Of a stretch of 54,256 nt of DNA, positions 16,700 to 24,804 are shown piece after piece (positions within the stretch are counted from its first letter, which is position 1; every line of letters starts with the position of its first letter). A program made the translations under genes and the position numbers. The notes below the pieces were generated by a model that had not been told where the DNA came from, did no database searches, and saw nothing but the letters and a program-made list of their open reading frames with translations. The DNA lies in assembly GCA_016875735.1 (NCBI GenBank), contig VGOW01000022.1, positions 1 through 54,256 on the forward strand, in the 5' to 3' direction. This DNA comes from Chloroflexota bacterium. GTDB lineage: Bacteria > Chloroflexota > Anaerolineae > Anaerolineales > VGOW01.

Positions 16700-17443
16700 C
16701 TACTCCTTTTCAACAACTAAGAAATGCGACAGCCCAAACACTTGCAGGGGCGTATTCTCGAAGAGATACAGCACACCGCGAAGGAGTCTGCCGAACGCGC
16801 CGAGGCGCGCAATCAGGTTGTCGTAGCCGCCGAAGATGATGGAATGATGAACGATCTTCACCGGCAGGCCGTCGAATAGTTTTCGCAAGCCGTGCCCGGT
16901 GTAGGCCCGCACGTGCGGCGCGAGCCGGTTGCGAAGTGAGTCGGGAAGATAGTTGACCAATGGGATGTTGCCGAAGATATATCGCCCGCGCCAATACACG
17001 CCGTGCGTTTCCACCGGATACCAACGGTTGGGGCAGAAGAGAACGAGTCGGCCACCCGCCCGAAGCACGCGGACGATCTCTTGCGCCACCGCCGCATCGT
17101 CCTGCACGTGCTCGATCACTTCGTGCGACAGCACCGCGTCGAACGACTCGCTTGCGTATGGCAGATGTTCCCCCGCGCTGCACAGGAAGGGCAAATCACG
17201 ATTTGCCCCTACGGCTTGAGCCACGCGATCAAACTCGATGTCGAGGCCGTGAACGCGAGGGCTGAACGCGCTCAACTTCGCGTTGTACATCCCTACCCCA
17301 CAGCCATCGACGAGCACCCGGCCACTTTCGATCAGGGGCGCCGCCTTGCGAATCATTCTCAGCCGCCGCTCCTGCCCCGCGCGCCACACATACGACGGCT
17401 CGCCGCGCAGCGCGGCTTTATCCGACTGTGAGCGCTCAGCCAT
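16700..17443 (-). CDS. Class I SAM-dependent methyltransferase
   Basis: The protein is 247 residues. Motif I is VDGCGVGMY (about 47), the acidic ribose-binding residue follows in VHGLDIEFD, and motifs DAVLSHEVIEHV and VLRAGGRLVLFCPN match the Methyltransf_11 fold. The C-terminal part (GVYWRGRYIFGNIPLVNYLP onward) is hydrophobic and may bind lipid or sit at the membrane. The ATG at 17443 lies inside the end of the preceding oxidase-like gene; a TTG two codons earlier is possible. The substrate is not evident; the neighbourhood makes a quinone or lipid substrate possible, as inference only. Confidence 0.82.
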   Translation of the reverse strand: MAERSQSDKAALRGEPSYVWRAGQERRLRMIRKAAPLIESGRVLVDGCGVGMYNAKLSAFSPRVHGLDIEFDRVAQAVGANRDLPFLCSAGEHLPYASESFDAVLSHEVIEHVQDDAAVAQEIVRVLRAGGRLVLFCPNRWYPVETHGVYWRGRYIFGNIPLVNYLPDSLRNRLAPHVRAYTGHGLRKLFDGLPVKIVHHSIIFGGYDNLIARLGAFGRLLRGVLYLFENTPLQVFGLSHFLVVEKE

Positions 17444-17892
17444 CAGCAATCAGCGCGAACTCCTCTTTGTGCCCAAACGCCACGTTGTTGTCGATCAACC
17501 GAATCCATTTCGGGACGAAGCGATAGAACTCACTGCGCATCACTTCGTCTTCGAATTCGAGGGCGGAAGGGAATTTGGCTTTGTACACTTCCCACGCCCG
17601 CTCGCGCGCCGGGGCCGAGCGGAATGAGGCTGACCTCGCCTTCCATTTGCACTCCGGCGATCTCGTTCCAACTCCACACCGTGTTGTGCGCCGACACCGA
17701 CGCCCTGCCAGCGGCGGCGATGTTGCGGCTGTGCCGACTGCGCTGGCCCGAAACCCAAATCAGCGTGCCGTCGTCTTCGGCGAAGAACAGCGGCGCCGAC
17801 TCGGTCCGGCCTCTGGCGTTCACCGTCGCCAAAGTCATCGTCGATTGCGCAGAGAGAAGCGCGCGGGCTTTTTTGATCGTCTCGAAAGTCAT
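17436..17892 (-). pseudogene. Pyridoxamine 5'-phosphate oxidase-like flavoprotein, frameshifted
   Basis: The N-terminal 90 residues form the flavin-binding split barrel: STMTLATVNARGRTESAPL, then GTLIWVSGQRSRHSRNIAAAG. The frame then derails and stops near 17530. The family-like C-terminus is intact in another frame: AREREW-like to WEVYKAKFPSALEFEDEV, FVPKWIRLIDNNVAFG, ending at TGA 17438-17436. Dropping one base from the run of four G at 17611-17614 restores 151 residues. The repaired gene overlaps the methyltransferase start by 8 bp. This may be a true frameshift or a homopolymer sequencing error. The cofactor is FMN or F420; I cannot choose. Confidence 0.82.
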
Positions 17893-17906
17893 GTGCGTTC
17901 CCTAAA

Positions 17907-18773
17907 TCAGTTGAGCGCCGCGCCCGCCGCGAACAGCGCGGCGTAAATCACGGCCAACTGCGCCGTGCCGGCCAGCGTGTGGTTGAGCGCCGGGCCGCCG
18001 AGCGCGCGAAGGGCGCGAGTAAGTCGAACGGCCAATGGGAGCGAAAGCAACGGAAGCAGTATCCAGCCGCCGAAGCCGAACCCGGCCATGAGCACCACCG
18101 GCGCGAGATACGCCAGCCCCAGCAACACATCGTATTCCATCCGCGCCGCCCCGCGCCCGAAGATCACCGCCAGAGTCCGTTTCCCGGCGGCGCGGTCGGT
18201 GTCGGCGTCGCGCACATTGTTGACGACGAGAATGTTGGTCACCAATGCGCCCATCGGCAGTGAGGCGATGAATACCGGCCCCGTCACTTCGCCCGCCTGC
18301 ACGTAATACGTTCCCATCACCGCGATCAATCCAAAAAAGAGGAAGGTGAACAGGTCGCCGAGGCCATTGTACCCCAGCGGAAACGGGCCGCCGGTATAGG
18401 CGATGGCGGCGATCACCGAGACGAGTCCGACGAAAAGGATGGGCCATCCGCCGAGAGCGATGAGATAGAGTCCGAAGGATGCCGCCAGCGCAAACACTAC
18501 CCACATGCCCACCTCCACTTGGCGCGGACTCAACAACCCTGCCGTTGTCACTCGCGTGGGCCCCACCCGATTCGCGTCCGCGCCCCTTCTGAAATCGTAC
18601 ACATCGTTGGCAAGGTTTGCGCCGATCTGCAAAAGGACGGCGGCAAGCAGTGCGGCGAGGGCGGCTAACGGTTGGAACGCAGAGTCGTGATAGGCCAACG
18701 CCGAGCCGACGATGACCGGCGCAATGGCGGCGGGCAGGGTGCGAGGGCGGATAGCGAGAAGCCAGGATTGCAT
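17907..18773 (-). CDS. menA: 1,4-dihydroxy-2-naphthoate polyprenyltransferase-type enzyme MenA
   Basis: This is a 288-residue UbiA-superfamily membrane prenyltransferase with about nine helices. The first Asp-rich motif is NLANDVYDFRRGADANR (about 54-70) and the second is NNVRDADTDRAAGKRTLAV (about 184). The N-terminal AIRPRTLPAAIAPVIVGSA is characteristic of MenA. MenA attaches the isoprenoid tail to the naphthoate ring before the last methylation. It sits 61 bp after menG in the cluster; the gap holds a small palindrome (18802-18817). A separate UbiA-type enzyme lies in the same cluster, so substrate assignment needs care. Confidence 0.9.
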   Translation of the reverse strand: MQSWLLAIRPRTLPAAIAPVIVGSALAYHDSAFQPLAALAALLAAVLLQIGANLANDVYDFRRGADANRVGPTRVTTAGLLSPRQVEVGMWVVFALAASFGLYLIALGGWPILFVGLVSVIAAIAYTGGPFPLGYNGLGDLFTFLFFGLIAVMGTYYVQAGEVTGPVFIASLPMGALVTNILVVNNVRDADTDRAAGKRTLAVIFGRGAARMEYDVLLGLAYLAPVVLMAGFGFGGWILLPLLSLPLAVRLTRALRALGGPALNHTLAGTAQLAVIYAALFAAGAALN

Positions 18774-18834
18774 AGCGGATAGCGGGTGGCAAATGGCGGA
18801 TTCAGATGCACATCTGAAATCTGCAATCTGCGAT

Positions 18835-19542
18835 CTAAAGTCCCTTCTCTCCCCAATGGATCGCCATCGTTCCGAACATGAGTCGCCTGTATCGCACGTT
18901 TTTGAATCCGGCTTGTTTCATTCGCCCGGCAAGTTGTTCGGCGGGGAGAAAGTTTTCGGTGGAGTCGGGCAGGTAGGTGTACGCATCGGAGGAACCGGCA
19001 ATGAGGCGGCCCATGGCCGGGATGACGGCGTGCAGATGAAAGTGGATGAATGGATACAGGAAGTTGCGCGGGGGCGGCGTGGTGTCGAGGCAAACGACGC
19101 GCCCGCCGGGTTTGAGCACCCGACACTGCTCGGCCCATGCGCGGCTCACGTCGATCACGTTGCGCATGAGATAGCCGGAGGTGACGGCGTCGAAGGTGGA
19201 ATCGGGGAAGGGCAGGTCGAGCGCGTCGCTGGCGGTGAATCGGAGCGGGCGGCGAGCCGGATCGGTTTTGCCGACCCGCATCATTTCGAGGGTGAAGTCG
19301 CCGCCCACCGGGATGACGGTTGGGTTTTGCCGCAGGGCCTCCGCCGCCAGATCGCCCGTGCCGGTTCCGAGATCGAGCAGTTTTCCGTTCGGCGGCAGGT
19401 GGGCGAGGCGGATCACTTCTTTGCGCCAGCGAACGTCCTGCCCGCCGGTCATGAGGCGGTTCATCAAATCGTAGCGGCTCGCGATGCGAGCAAACATGGT
19501 TTGGACGTAAGCGGCGCGCTCTGCGCCGGCGAGGTGAGTCAT
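18835..19542 (-). CDS. ubiE: Demethylmenaquinone C-methyltransferase (MenG/UbiE)
   Basis: The protein is 235 residues. The family signature is complete: MFARIASRYDLMNRLMTGGQDVRWR at the N-terminus, motif I LLDLGTGTGDLA, then LPFPDSTFDAVTSGYLMRNV and LKPGGRVVCLD. It is the final methylation enzyme of menaquinone (and, in other groups, ubiquinone) synthesis, and is cytosolic or membrane-peripheral. It begins 6 bp after the ABC permease stop, so it is in the same transcript. With menA, ubiA and ubiD it supports a late-menaquinone operon. Confidence 0.93.
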   Translation of the reverse strand: MTHLAGAERAAYVQTMFARIASRYDLMNRLMTGGQDVRWRKEVIRLAHLPPNGKLLDLGTGTGDLAAEALRQNPTVIPVGGDFTLEMMRVGKTDPARRPLRFTASDALDLPFPDSTFDAVTSGYLMRNVIDVSRAWAEQCRVLKPGGRVVCLDTTPPPRNFLYPFIHFHLHAVIPAMGRLIAGSSDAYTYLPDSTENFLPAEQLAGRMKQAGFKNVRYRRLMFGTMAIHWGEKGL

Positions 19543-19548
19543 GTTGCC

Positions 19549-20289
19549 TCAACTCACGAACTGCCAGCGGCAGAGTTTGTGTTCGAGCCAATCCACGGTG
19601 AAGTACATGCCCAGGCCAAGCAGGCTCATGGCGATCACGCCCGCATACATTGCCGGAAAATCCAAATAGGTGGTGCCGTTGATGTAGATGTAATAGCCGA
19701 GTCCATATTTGGTGGCGAAGAGTTCGGCGATGTAGAGCACGGCCACCGCCGTGCCCACCGATTGGCGGAGCGCGGTAAGAATGGCCGGAAGGCTGGCCGG
19801 AAGATAAACGTAGGTGAACAGCGCGCGCCGTCCCGCGCCGAGCGAGCGCACCGATTGAATGAGTTCGGGGCGAATGGCGGCGGCCTGATCGCGGACGAGC
19901 ACAAGAATCTGAAAGAAGAGGATGAGGAAGATGATGGCGATCTTGGGCGCGTCGCCGATGCCGAGAAAGAGAAGGAGGATGGGGACGAGCACAACTTTGG
20001 GGACGGGGTAGAGAAGATAGATGAACGGAGAGAAGAGTCGGTTGAGGCGCTGGCTTTGGCCGAGCGCCAGCCCGGCGGGGACGGCGAGGAGGATGGAGAG
20101 GGCGAGTCCGCCGAGAACGCGCAGGGCGCTGGCGGCGAAGTGCTGGCCGAGATCGCGCGGGAGTTCGCGGGCGAGGGCGCGGGCCACAGCGAGCGGCGGC
20201 GGCAGCATGGCTTTGTTGACGACGAGCGCAAACAATTGCCACAGCGCCACGAGGACGATGACGGCGAGGAGAACGTGTCGGCGTTTCAT
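19549..20289 (-). CDS. ABC transporter permease (nitrate/sulfonate/thiamine-precursor type)
   Basis: The protein is 246 residues with about six transmembrane helices. The cytoplasmic coupling motif is near residue 150 (SVRSLGAGRRALFTYVYLPASLP), the EAA loop of SsuC/TauC/ThiX-type permeases. It works with the ATPase that overlaps its start (4 bp, ATGA) and the lipoprotein at 21148. The start at 20289 is fixed by that overlap. The substrate is unknown; see the binding protein. Confidence 0.9.
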   Translation of the reverse strand: MKRRHVLLAVIVLVALWQLFALVVNKAMLPPPLAVARALARELPRDLGQHFAASALRVLGGLALSILLAVPAGLALGQSQRLNRLFSPFIYLLYPVPKVVLVPILLLFLGIGDAPKIAIIFLILFFQILVLVRDQAAAIRPELIQSVRSLGAGRRALFTYVYLPASLPAILTALRQSVGTAVAVLYIAELFATKYGLGYYIYINGTTYLDFPAMYAGVIAMSLLGLGMYFTVDWLEHKLCRWQFVS

Positions 20290-21086
20290 AATTGCGCCTG
20301 CCGGAGCGATTTGCGAATCGCCCCCGCGCCGGAGTCCAGCATTGAGCGAAGCCGCGCGCACATGTCGAGATAGCCGGGCGTGTTGCGTTCGCCCGCATGC
20401 GGGTTGTCCACGATCACAGGCTCGGTGATGGGCGGACGGTTGAGCGCCAAAATTTTTCGCCCCAAGAATGCGGCCTCCTCAATGGCGTGCGTCACAATGA
20501 TGGTGGTGATGTTCTGCTCGGCGCGCAGTTCGAGCAGAAGAGTCTGCAAGCCTTCGCGAGTGGGCGCGTCGAGCGAGGCGAACGGCTCGTCCATGAGCAA
20601 AAGGTCGGGTTCGAGGACGAGGGTGCGGGCAATGGCCGCGCGCTGGCGCTGCCCGCCGGAGATTTGGCCGGGATAGCGATCGGCCACTGACGTGAGGCCG
20701 AGTCGATCAAGCCACCGTTGCACGGCGGGGAGCCGACTCCGCGCTTGGTCGTTCGCGGGCGCGTGCCGCCCGTCGGGGCCGTAGAAGCGGCGCAGATTGA
20801 GTCCGAGCATCACGTTGTCGCGCACGGTGGCCCACGGCAGGAGGCCGTAGTCTTGCAAGATGAGCCCGGTCTGCGGGCGCGGGCGAGTGATGCGCTGATT
20901 GTGAATCATCACCTCGCCGCGCTCCGGCGCGCGAAGCCCGGCGAGGATGTAGAGCAGTGTGGTTTTGCCGCAGCCAGAGGGGCCGAGAATGGCCCACATC
21001 TCTCCGGCGTTCACCGACCAATTGAAATCGGAGAAGACGGGATGGCCGGAGTGATATGAGAAGTGAAGACTGCGGAGGGTGATCAT
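20286..21086 (-). CDS. ABC transporter ATP-binding protein (SsuB/TauB type)
   Basis: The protein is 266 residues. Walker A is GPSGCGKTT (about 36-44), Q-loop LILQDYGLLPW, signature ISGGQRQR, Walker B LLLMDEPF and switch His in IIVTHAIEEA. All ATPase residues are intact. It powers import through the overlapping permease. I took ATG 21086 (MITLRSLHFSY); upstream in-frame residues are not conserved-looking and overlap the intergenic repeat-like leader. Confidence 0.93.
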   Translation of the reverse strand: MITLRSLHFSYHSGHPVFSDFNWSVNAGEMWAILGPSGCGKTTLLYILAGLRAPERGEVMIHNQRITRPRPQTGLILQDYGLLPWATVRDNVMLGLNLRRFYGPDGRHAPANDQARSRLPAVQRWLDRLGLTSVADRYPGQISGGQRQRAAIARTLVLEPDLLLMDEPFASLDAPTREGLQTLLLELRAEQNITTIIVTHAIEEAAFLGRKILALNRPPITEPVIVDNPHAGERNTPGYLDMCARLRSMLDSGAGAIRKSLRQAQL

Positions 21087-21147
21087 GTCGTGGAGGGTGG
21101 AGGGTGGAGCGACTCTTGCTTTCGCTTCACCCTCCACTCTTTACGCT

Positions 21148-22200
21148 CTACGGGAGGAAGCCAGCGTTCACCGAGTCGGCGTATTGAACTTCGGTGGAGA
21201 GGATGCCTTTTTCGGTTGCCCACGCGGCCACATCGTTGAATTGATCTTCGGAGGGCACTGCGCCGGTGGGGTAATCGGGCAAGGTGTAGTTGCCTTGCAG
21301 CGGCTGCGGCAGAAGTTTGTTGTCGGCCAACAGCGTGTCCCACTTCGTCTTGTCGGCGTTGATGTCATCGGAGGCTTGCGTGATGGCGGCGAGGAATCCC
21401 TTCACCGTGTCGGGATGCTCGCTCACGAACGCCGCGCTGAACGTCCACAGGCTGTAGCCGTATTCGGGGTGTTTCGTGTCGTCGATGATCACCACGGCGC
21501 CTCCGGCAATGGCCAGCGAGGCCACAGGGTCGGGCAGGTTGGCCGCTTTGATCTCGCCGGAGCCGAGCAACGCAAGTCGATCGGGAATCTTCGGCACGGC
21601 GACGGTTTTGATCTCGTCGGGCGCAAAGCCTTCGGCTTGCAAGAGCCGGTCGGTGGTGTAAGCGATGACTGTGCCTTCCGAGATTCCGATCTCGACTCCC
21701 TTGAGTCCGTTCACATCGGTGATGCCGCTCTGCGCCGAGGCCAAAACGCGATACTGTGGATAGTCGGGCGTGGCCGTGCGGGCCGTTGCCACCGCGATCA
21801 CTTGCACGGCATCCTTGTTGAAAAGGATGGTGGAGATCATATCGTTGAGCATTCCATCGGCGCCGCCGGAGATGATGACTTGATCGCGTTCAGCCGCCGA
21901 GGCCACGGGCACGTATTCGATCTTGATTCCGTTGGCGGCAAAGTAGCCTTGCTGATCGGCAACGAATACCGGCAAGGTGTCGATGACCGGAAGCAAGGCC
22001 ATGCGGATGGTGACCGGCTCCGGGACGGCGGTGGGCGCTTCGGTGGGAACATCCGTTGGAGCCGCGGTGGGGGCCGGGGCTCCGGTGGCGGGGGCCGACT
22101 CGGTGGGCGCGGGCGCGGTGGCGGCTCCACCGCAGGCCGCAATCGCGAGGGCGGCAATCGTCAATAGAGCAACGATCCCAAAAACAGTTTTCTGATTCAT
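21148..22200 (-). CDS. NMT1/THI5-like substrate-binding lipoprotein
   Basis: The protein is 350 residues. The lipobox is IAAC with Cys23; the following 40 residues are Ala/Pro/Thr-rich and hold the protein off the membrane. The ligand domain starts ITIRMALLPVIDTLPVFVADQQGYF-like (about 65) and contains ISGGADGMLNDM, typical of the NMT1/THI5 and SsuA group that binds small nitrogenous or sulfonate compounds. AAAGGAGAAAGAG gives a good ribosome site. Its place between ubiA and menG suggests a ligand tied to flavin or quinone metabolism, for example riboflavin (RibY-like), but this is inference. Confidence 0.88.
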   Translation of the reverse strand: MNQKTVFGIVALLTIAALAIAACGGAATAPAPTESAPATGAPAPTAAPTDVPTEAPTAVPEPVTIRMALLPVIDTLPVFVADQQGYFAANGIKIEYVPVASAAERDQVIISGGADGMLNDMISTILFNKDAVQVIAVATARTATPDYPQYRVLASAQSGITDVNGLKGVEIGISEGTVIAYTTDRLLQAEGFAPDEIKTVAVPKIPDRLALLGSGEIKAANLPDPVASLAIAGGAVVIIDDTKHPEYGYSLWTFSAAFVSEHPDTVKGFLAAITQASDDINADKTKWDTLLADNKLLPQPLQGNYTLPDYPTGAVPSEDQFNDVAAWATEKGILSTEVQYADSVNAGFLP

Positions 22201-22263
22201 TGTCTTTCTCTTTCTCCTTTGAGTGTTGTTCGCAAAACGCGCGCGGGGCGCGGATCTGCCAAT

Positions 22264-23133
22264 CTATGCAATCCACATGGCCAACGCGGTGGCCGCGAAA
22301 ATCGTCAGGCTGATGTAGCCATTGACGTTGAAGAACGCCATATCCACTTTCGAGAGATCATCCGGTTTGACCAGCGAATGCTCCCACACAAACAGCGCGG
22401 CGATGATCGCCAGCCCGATCCAAAACGGCCAGCCGAGTCTGAACCATGCGCCGACCGCGCCGAGCGAGGCCACCGTGAGCGCGTGGCACCACTGCGCCAG
22501 CCTCAGCGCGAACGGGACTCCGAAACGAACGGGGATTGATTTCAACCCTTCGCGTTTGTCGAAGTCAACATCTTGGCAAGCGTAGATCAGATCGAAGCCG
22601 CCGATCCATACGGTGAGGGCGAAGAGCAACAGCCCCGCCGGGATGTCGTCGAAACGCCAGAACGCGCCGGTGATGGCCACCCACGCCCCGGCGGGCGCGA
22701 GGCCATCGGTGAAGCCGAGAATGAAATGTGACAGCCATGTGAACCGTTTAGTGTACGCATAACCGACGAGAAACACAAGGGCGCCGGGAAAAAGAATGAA
22801 CGCGGTTGGATTGAGCATCCACGCGGCGACGGCGAGAACGGCGAGCGAAAGAACTGCGCCCGCGGCCACTGCCGCCGGAGCGATCCTGCCGGATTGAATC
22901 GGTCTCCCCGCCGTGCGCGGATTGCGAGCGTCGATATGCCGATCAATGAGCCGATTGAGGCTCATTCCTGCGGTGCGCGCCGCCGCCATCGCCACTGTGA
23001 TCCACGCAAACTTCCACCAGCCCGGCCAGCCGCCGGCCGCGAACACCATGCCCAAATAGGCAAACGGCAAAGCGAATACCGTATGCTCGAACTTGATCAT
23101 TTCGAGGAAAGTGCGAGTGCGAGAGAAGATCAT
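22264..23133 (-). CDS. ubiA: 4-hydroxybenzoate polyprenyltransferase-like UbiA (MqnP candidate)
   Basis: This is a 289-residue membrane prenyltransferase with about eight to nine helices. The first motif is SLNRLIDRHIDARNPRT (about 57-73) and the second is YACQDVDFDKREGLKSIPV (about 184). This NRxxD form is that of UbiA; in menaquinone makers using the futalosine route the equivalent is called MqnP. Its neighbour ubiD encodes the matching decarboxylase. It starts 134 bp after ubiD; the gap holds a perfect 17 bp inverted repeat that could cause partial termination. Confidence 0.9.
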   Translation of the reverse strand: MIFSRTRTFLEMIKFEHTVFALPFAYLGMVFAAGGWPGWWKFAWITVAMAAARTAGMSLNRLIDRHIDARNPRTAGRPIQSGRIAPAAVAAGAVLSLAVLAVAAWMLNPTAFILFPGALVFLVGYAYTKRFTWLSHFILGFTDGLAPAGAWVAITGAFWRFDDIPAGLLLFALTVWIGGFDLIYACQDVDFDKREGLKSIPVRFGVPFALRLAQWCHALTVASLGAVGAWFRLGWPFWIGLAIIAALFVWEHSLVKPDDLSKVDMAFFNVNGYISLTIFAATALAMWIA

Positions 23134-23148
23134 TCACCGTTTATTGTC

Positions 23149-23201
23149 CACGAAGGAACACGAAGGGTCACGAAGAAAAAGAGGCTTCGTGTTCCTTCGT
23201 G
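23149..23201. repeat. 17 bp perfect inverted repeat between ubiD and ubiA
   Basis: CACGAAGGAACACGAAG (23149-23165) and its exact complement (23185-23201) are separated by 19 bases. The wording (cacgaagg-aacacgaag) is of the short formulaic kind that recurs in many genomes. It has no T-run. Confidence 0.85.
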
Positions 23202-23267
23202 CGGCTTGGTGGAAAACCAAAAAAGAATCTGCGTTTATCTATTTCATCTGCGTTCATCTGCGTGCCC

Positions 23268-24728
23268 TCACCCCACCCCCAGCCGATCCCATAGCGCATC
23301 GATCTTCTGTTTCGTCGCTTCGTCCATTCGCGCCACGTCGGGCCAGCCGCGCTCGTAGCCTTCGCCCGGCCCTTTCGCCGTCGCGTCGATGCCGATCTTC
23401 CCGCCGAACGATTGGCGATACGAAGCATGATCGAGTTGATCCACCGCGCCGTCAACATGAACCACATCGCGGCCCCAATCCACATTGCCCAACGCCTGCC
23501 ACGCCACTTCGTTGTAGTTATGCGCGTCCACCCATTCATCCACCACCACGATTGCCTTCGTCAGCATCATCAGGCCCAACCCCCAAATGCCGAACATCAC
23601 TTTGCGCGCGTGGCCCGGATACCGCTTGCGAATCTTGACGATGACTAAATTGTGGAACACGCCCGCGGGCGGCATGTGGTAATCGATCACTTCGGGCAGG
23701 AAGAGGCGGAGCAAGGGCAGAAACAACCGCTCGGTGGCTTTGCCGAGATACACATCTTCCACTGGCGGCACACCCACAATCGTCGTCGGATAGATCGCCT
23801 CCCTGCGCCGCGTGATGGCCGTGACGTGAAAGACCGGGAACGGCTCCGCCGGAGTGTAGTATCCGGTGTGATCGCCGAACGGCCCCTCCATCTCGCGCTC
23901 ATTCGGATCAACGTAACCCTCGATCACAATCTCCGCGTTCGCCGGAACTTCGAGCGGCTGGCTCACGCACTTCACGAACTCCACCGGCTTGCCTCTCAGC
24001 CACCCGGCCAGCAAATACTCGTCGATGTTCGGCGGCAGAGGGGCGCTGGCGCACCACATCGAGGCCGGGTCGCCGCCCAACACCACCGCCGCCGGGATTT
24101 TCGCCTCGCCCGCTTTGCGCTCGTGTTCGGCGCCGTCTTTGTGCAGCTGCCAGTGCATCGCTAACTTTCGCTCGCCGAGAACTTGCAGGCGATACATCCC
24201 CACGTTGCGCGCATTCGTCACCGGGTCGCGGGTGATCACTTGCATCAGCGTGATGAACCGCCCGGCGTCGCCCGGCCAGCATTTCAGAATCGGCAGCCCA
24301 TCGAGAGTCGGGGCGCCTTTCTCGATCACCTCCTGAACCGGCGCGCGGCTCACTATGGTCGGCCCCACCCCGATCCCTTTCAGCACGTTCAGAAAATCCA
24401 TCCCCCGCTCGATCATCGGCCCCAAACTTTGCGGCAATCGAAAATCCACCAACTTCGCCAGCCGATGGTTCAACTCTTCGAGATCGTCCACGCCCAGCGC
24501 CGCCGCCATCCGCCGCTCGGAGCCGAACAAATTGATCGCCACCGGAAACGATGAAAAGCCCTGCACATTCTCGAAGAGCAGGGCTTTGTTTTTTTCCGCC
24601 GGGCCTTTCATCACCCGGTCGGCAATCTCTGTGATTTCTAAATCGCGCGATACCGGAGTCTTGATGCGGGCTAACTCGCCCCGTTCCTCGAGCAGATCGA
24701 GAAACTCGCGCAAATCCTTGAATGCCAT
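23268..24728 (-). CDS. ubiD: UbiD-family prenylated-FMN decarboxylase (menaquinone type)
   Basis: The protein is 486 residues. The N-terminus MAFKDLREFLDLLEERGEL is standard for UbiD. The catalytic Arg lies in the RDPVTNARNVGMYR segment, and the two Glu residues lie in DPNEREMEGPFGDHTGYY (about 280-297). UbiD enzymes remove the carboxyl group from a prenylated aromatic ring and need prenyl-FMN made by UbiX, which is not in this window. The start ATG 24728 has GGAG upstream. It is first in the cluster behind a good promoter; the next genes (ubiA, menG) perform neighbouring steps. Confidence 0.93.
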   Translation of the reverse strand: MAFKDLREFLDLLEERGELARIKTPVSRDLEITEIADRVMKGPAEKNKALLFENVQGFSSFPVAINLFGSERRMAAALGVDDLEELNHRLAKLVDFRLPQSLGPMIERGMDFLNVLKGIGVGPTIVSRAPVQEVIEKGAPTLDGLPILKCWPGDAGRFITLMQVITRDPVTNARNVGMYRLQVLGERKLAMHWQLHKDGAEHERKAGEAKIPAAVVLGGDPASMWCASAPLPPNIDEYLLAGWLRGKPVEFVKCVSQPLEVPANAEIVIEGYVDPNEREMEGPFGDHTGYYTPAEPFPVFHVTAITRRREAIYPTTIVGVPPVEDVYLGKATERLFLPLLRLFLPEVIDYHMPPAGVFHNLVIVKIRKRYPGHARKVMFGIWGLGLMMLTKAIVVVDEWVDAHNYNEVAWQALGNVDWGRDVVHVDGAVDQLDHASYRQSFGGKIGIDATAKGPGEGYERGWPDVARMDEATKQKIDALWDRLGVG

Positions 24729-24760
24729 CCTGTCTCCACTTGTAATAAAGTTCAGGGGCA

Positions 24761-24788
24761 ATTATACCAATCGCGCTCTCACTTTCAA
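24761..24788 (-). promoter_or_regulatory. Promoter of the ubiD cluster
   Basis: On the minus strand TTGAAA (24788-24783), 16 bases, then TGG-TATAAT (extended -10; hexamer at 24766-24761). It gives a leader of about 25 bases with a GGAG site. It is back to back with the C39-gene -10 box at 24793. Confidence 0.85.
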
Positions 24789-24792
24789 TGGA

Positions 24793-24798
24793 TATAAT
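24793..24798 (+). promoter_or_regulatory. -10 box of the first C39-like gene, leaderless
   Basis: TATAAT followed by six bases and the ATG at 24805. No good -35 is present at the usual distance. The spacing places the transcript start at the start codon. Confidence 0.65.
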
Positions 24799-24804
24799 GC
24801 GCTC

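Noticed and set aside
18665-20398. A 577-codon minus-strand frame overlapping menG and the permease
   Set aside because: Arg/Pro/His-rich throughout; the well-supported genes in other frames explain the region.
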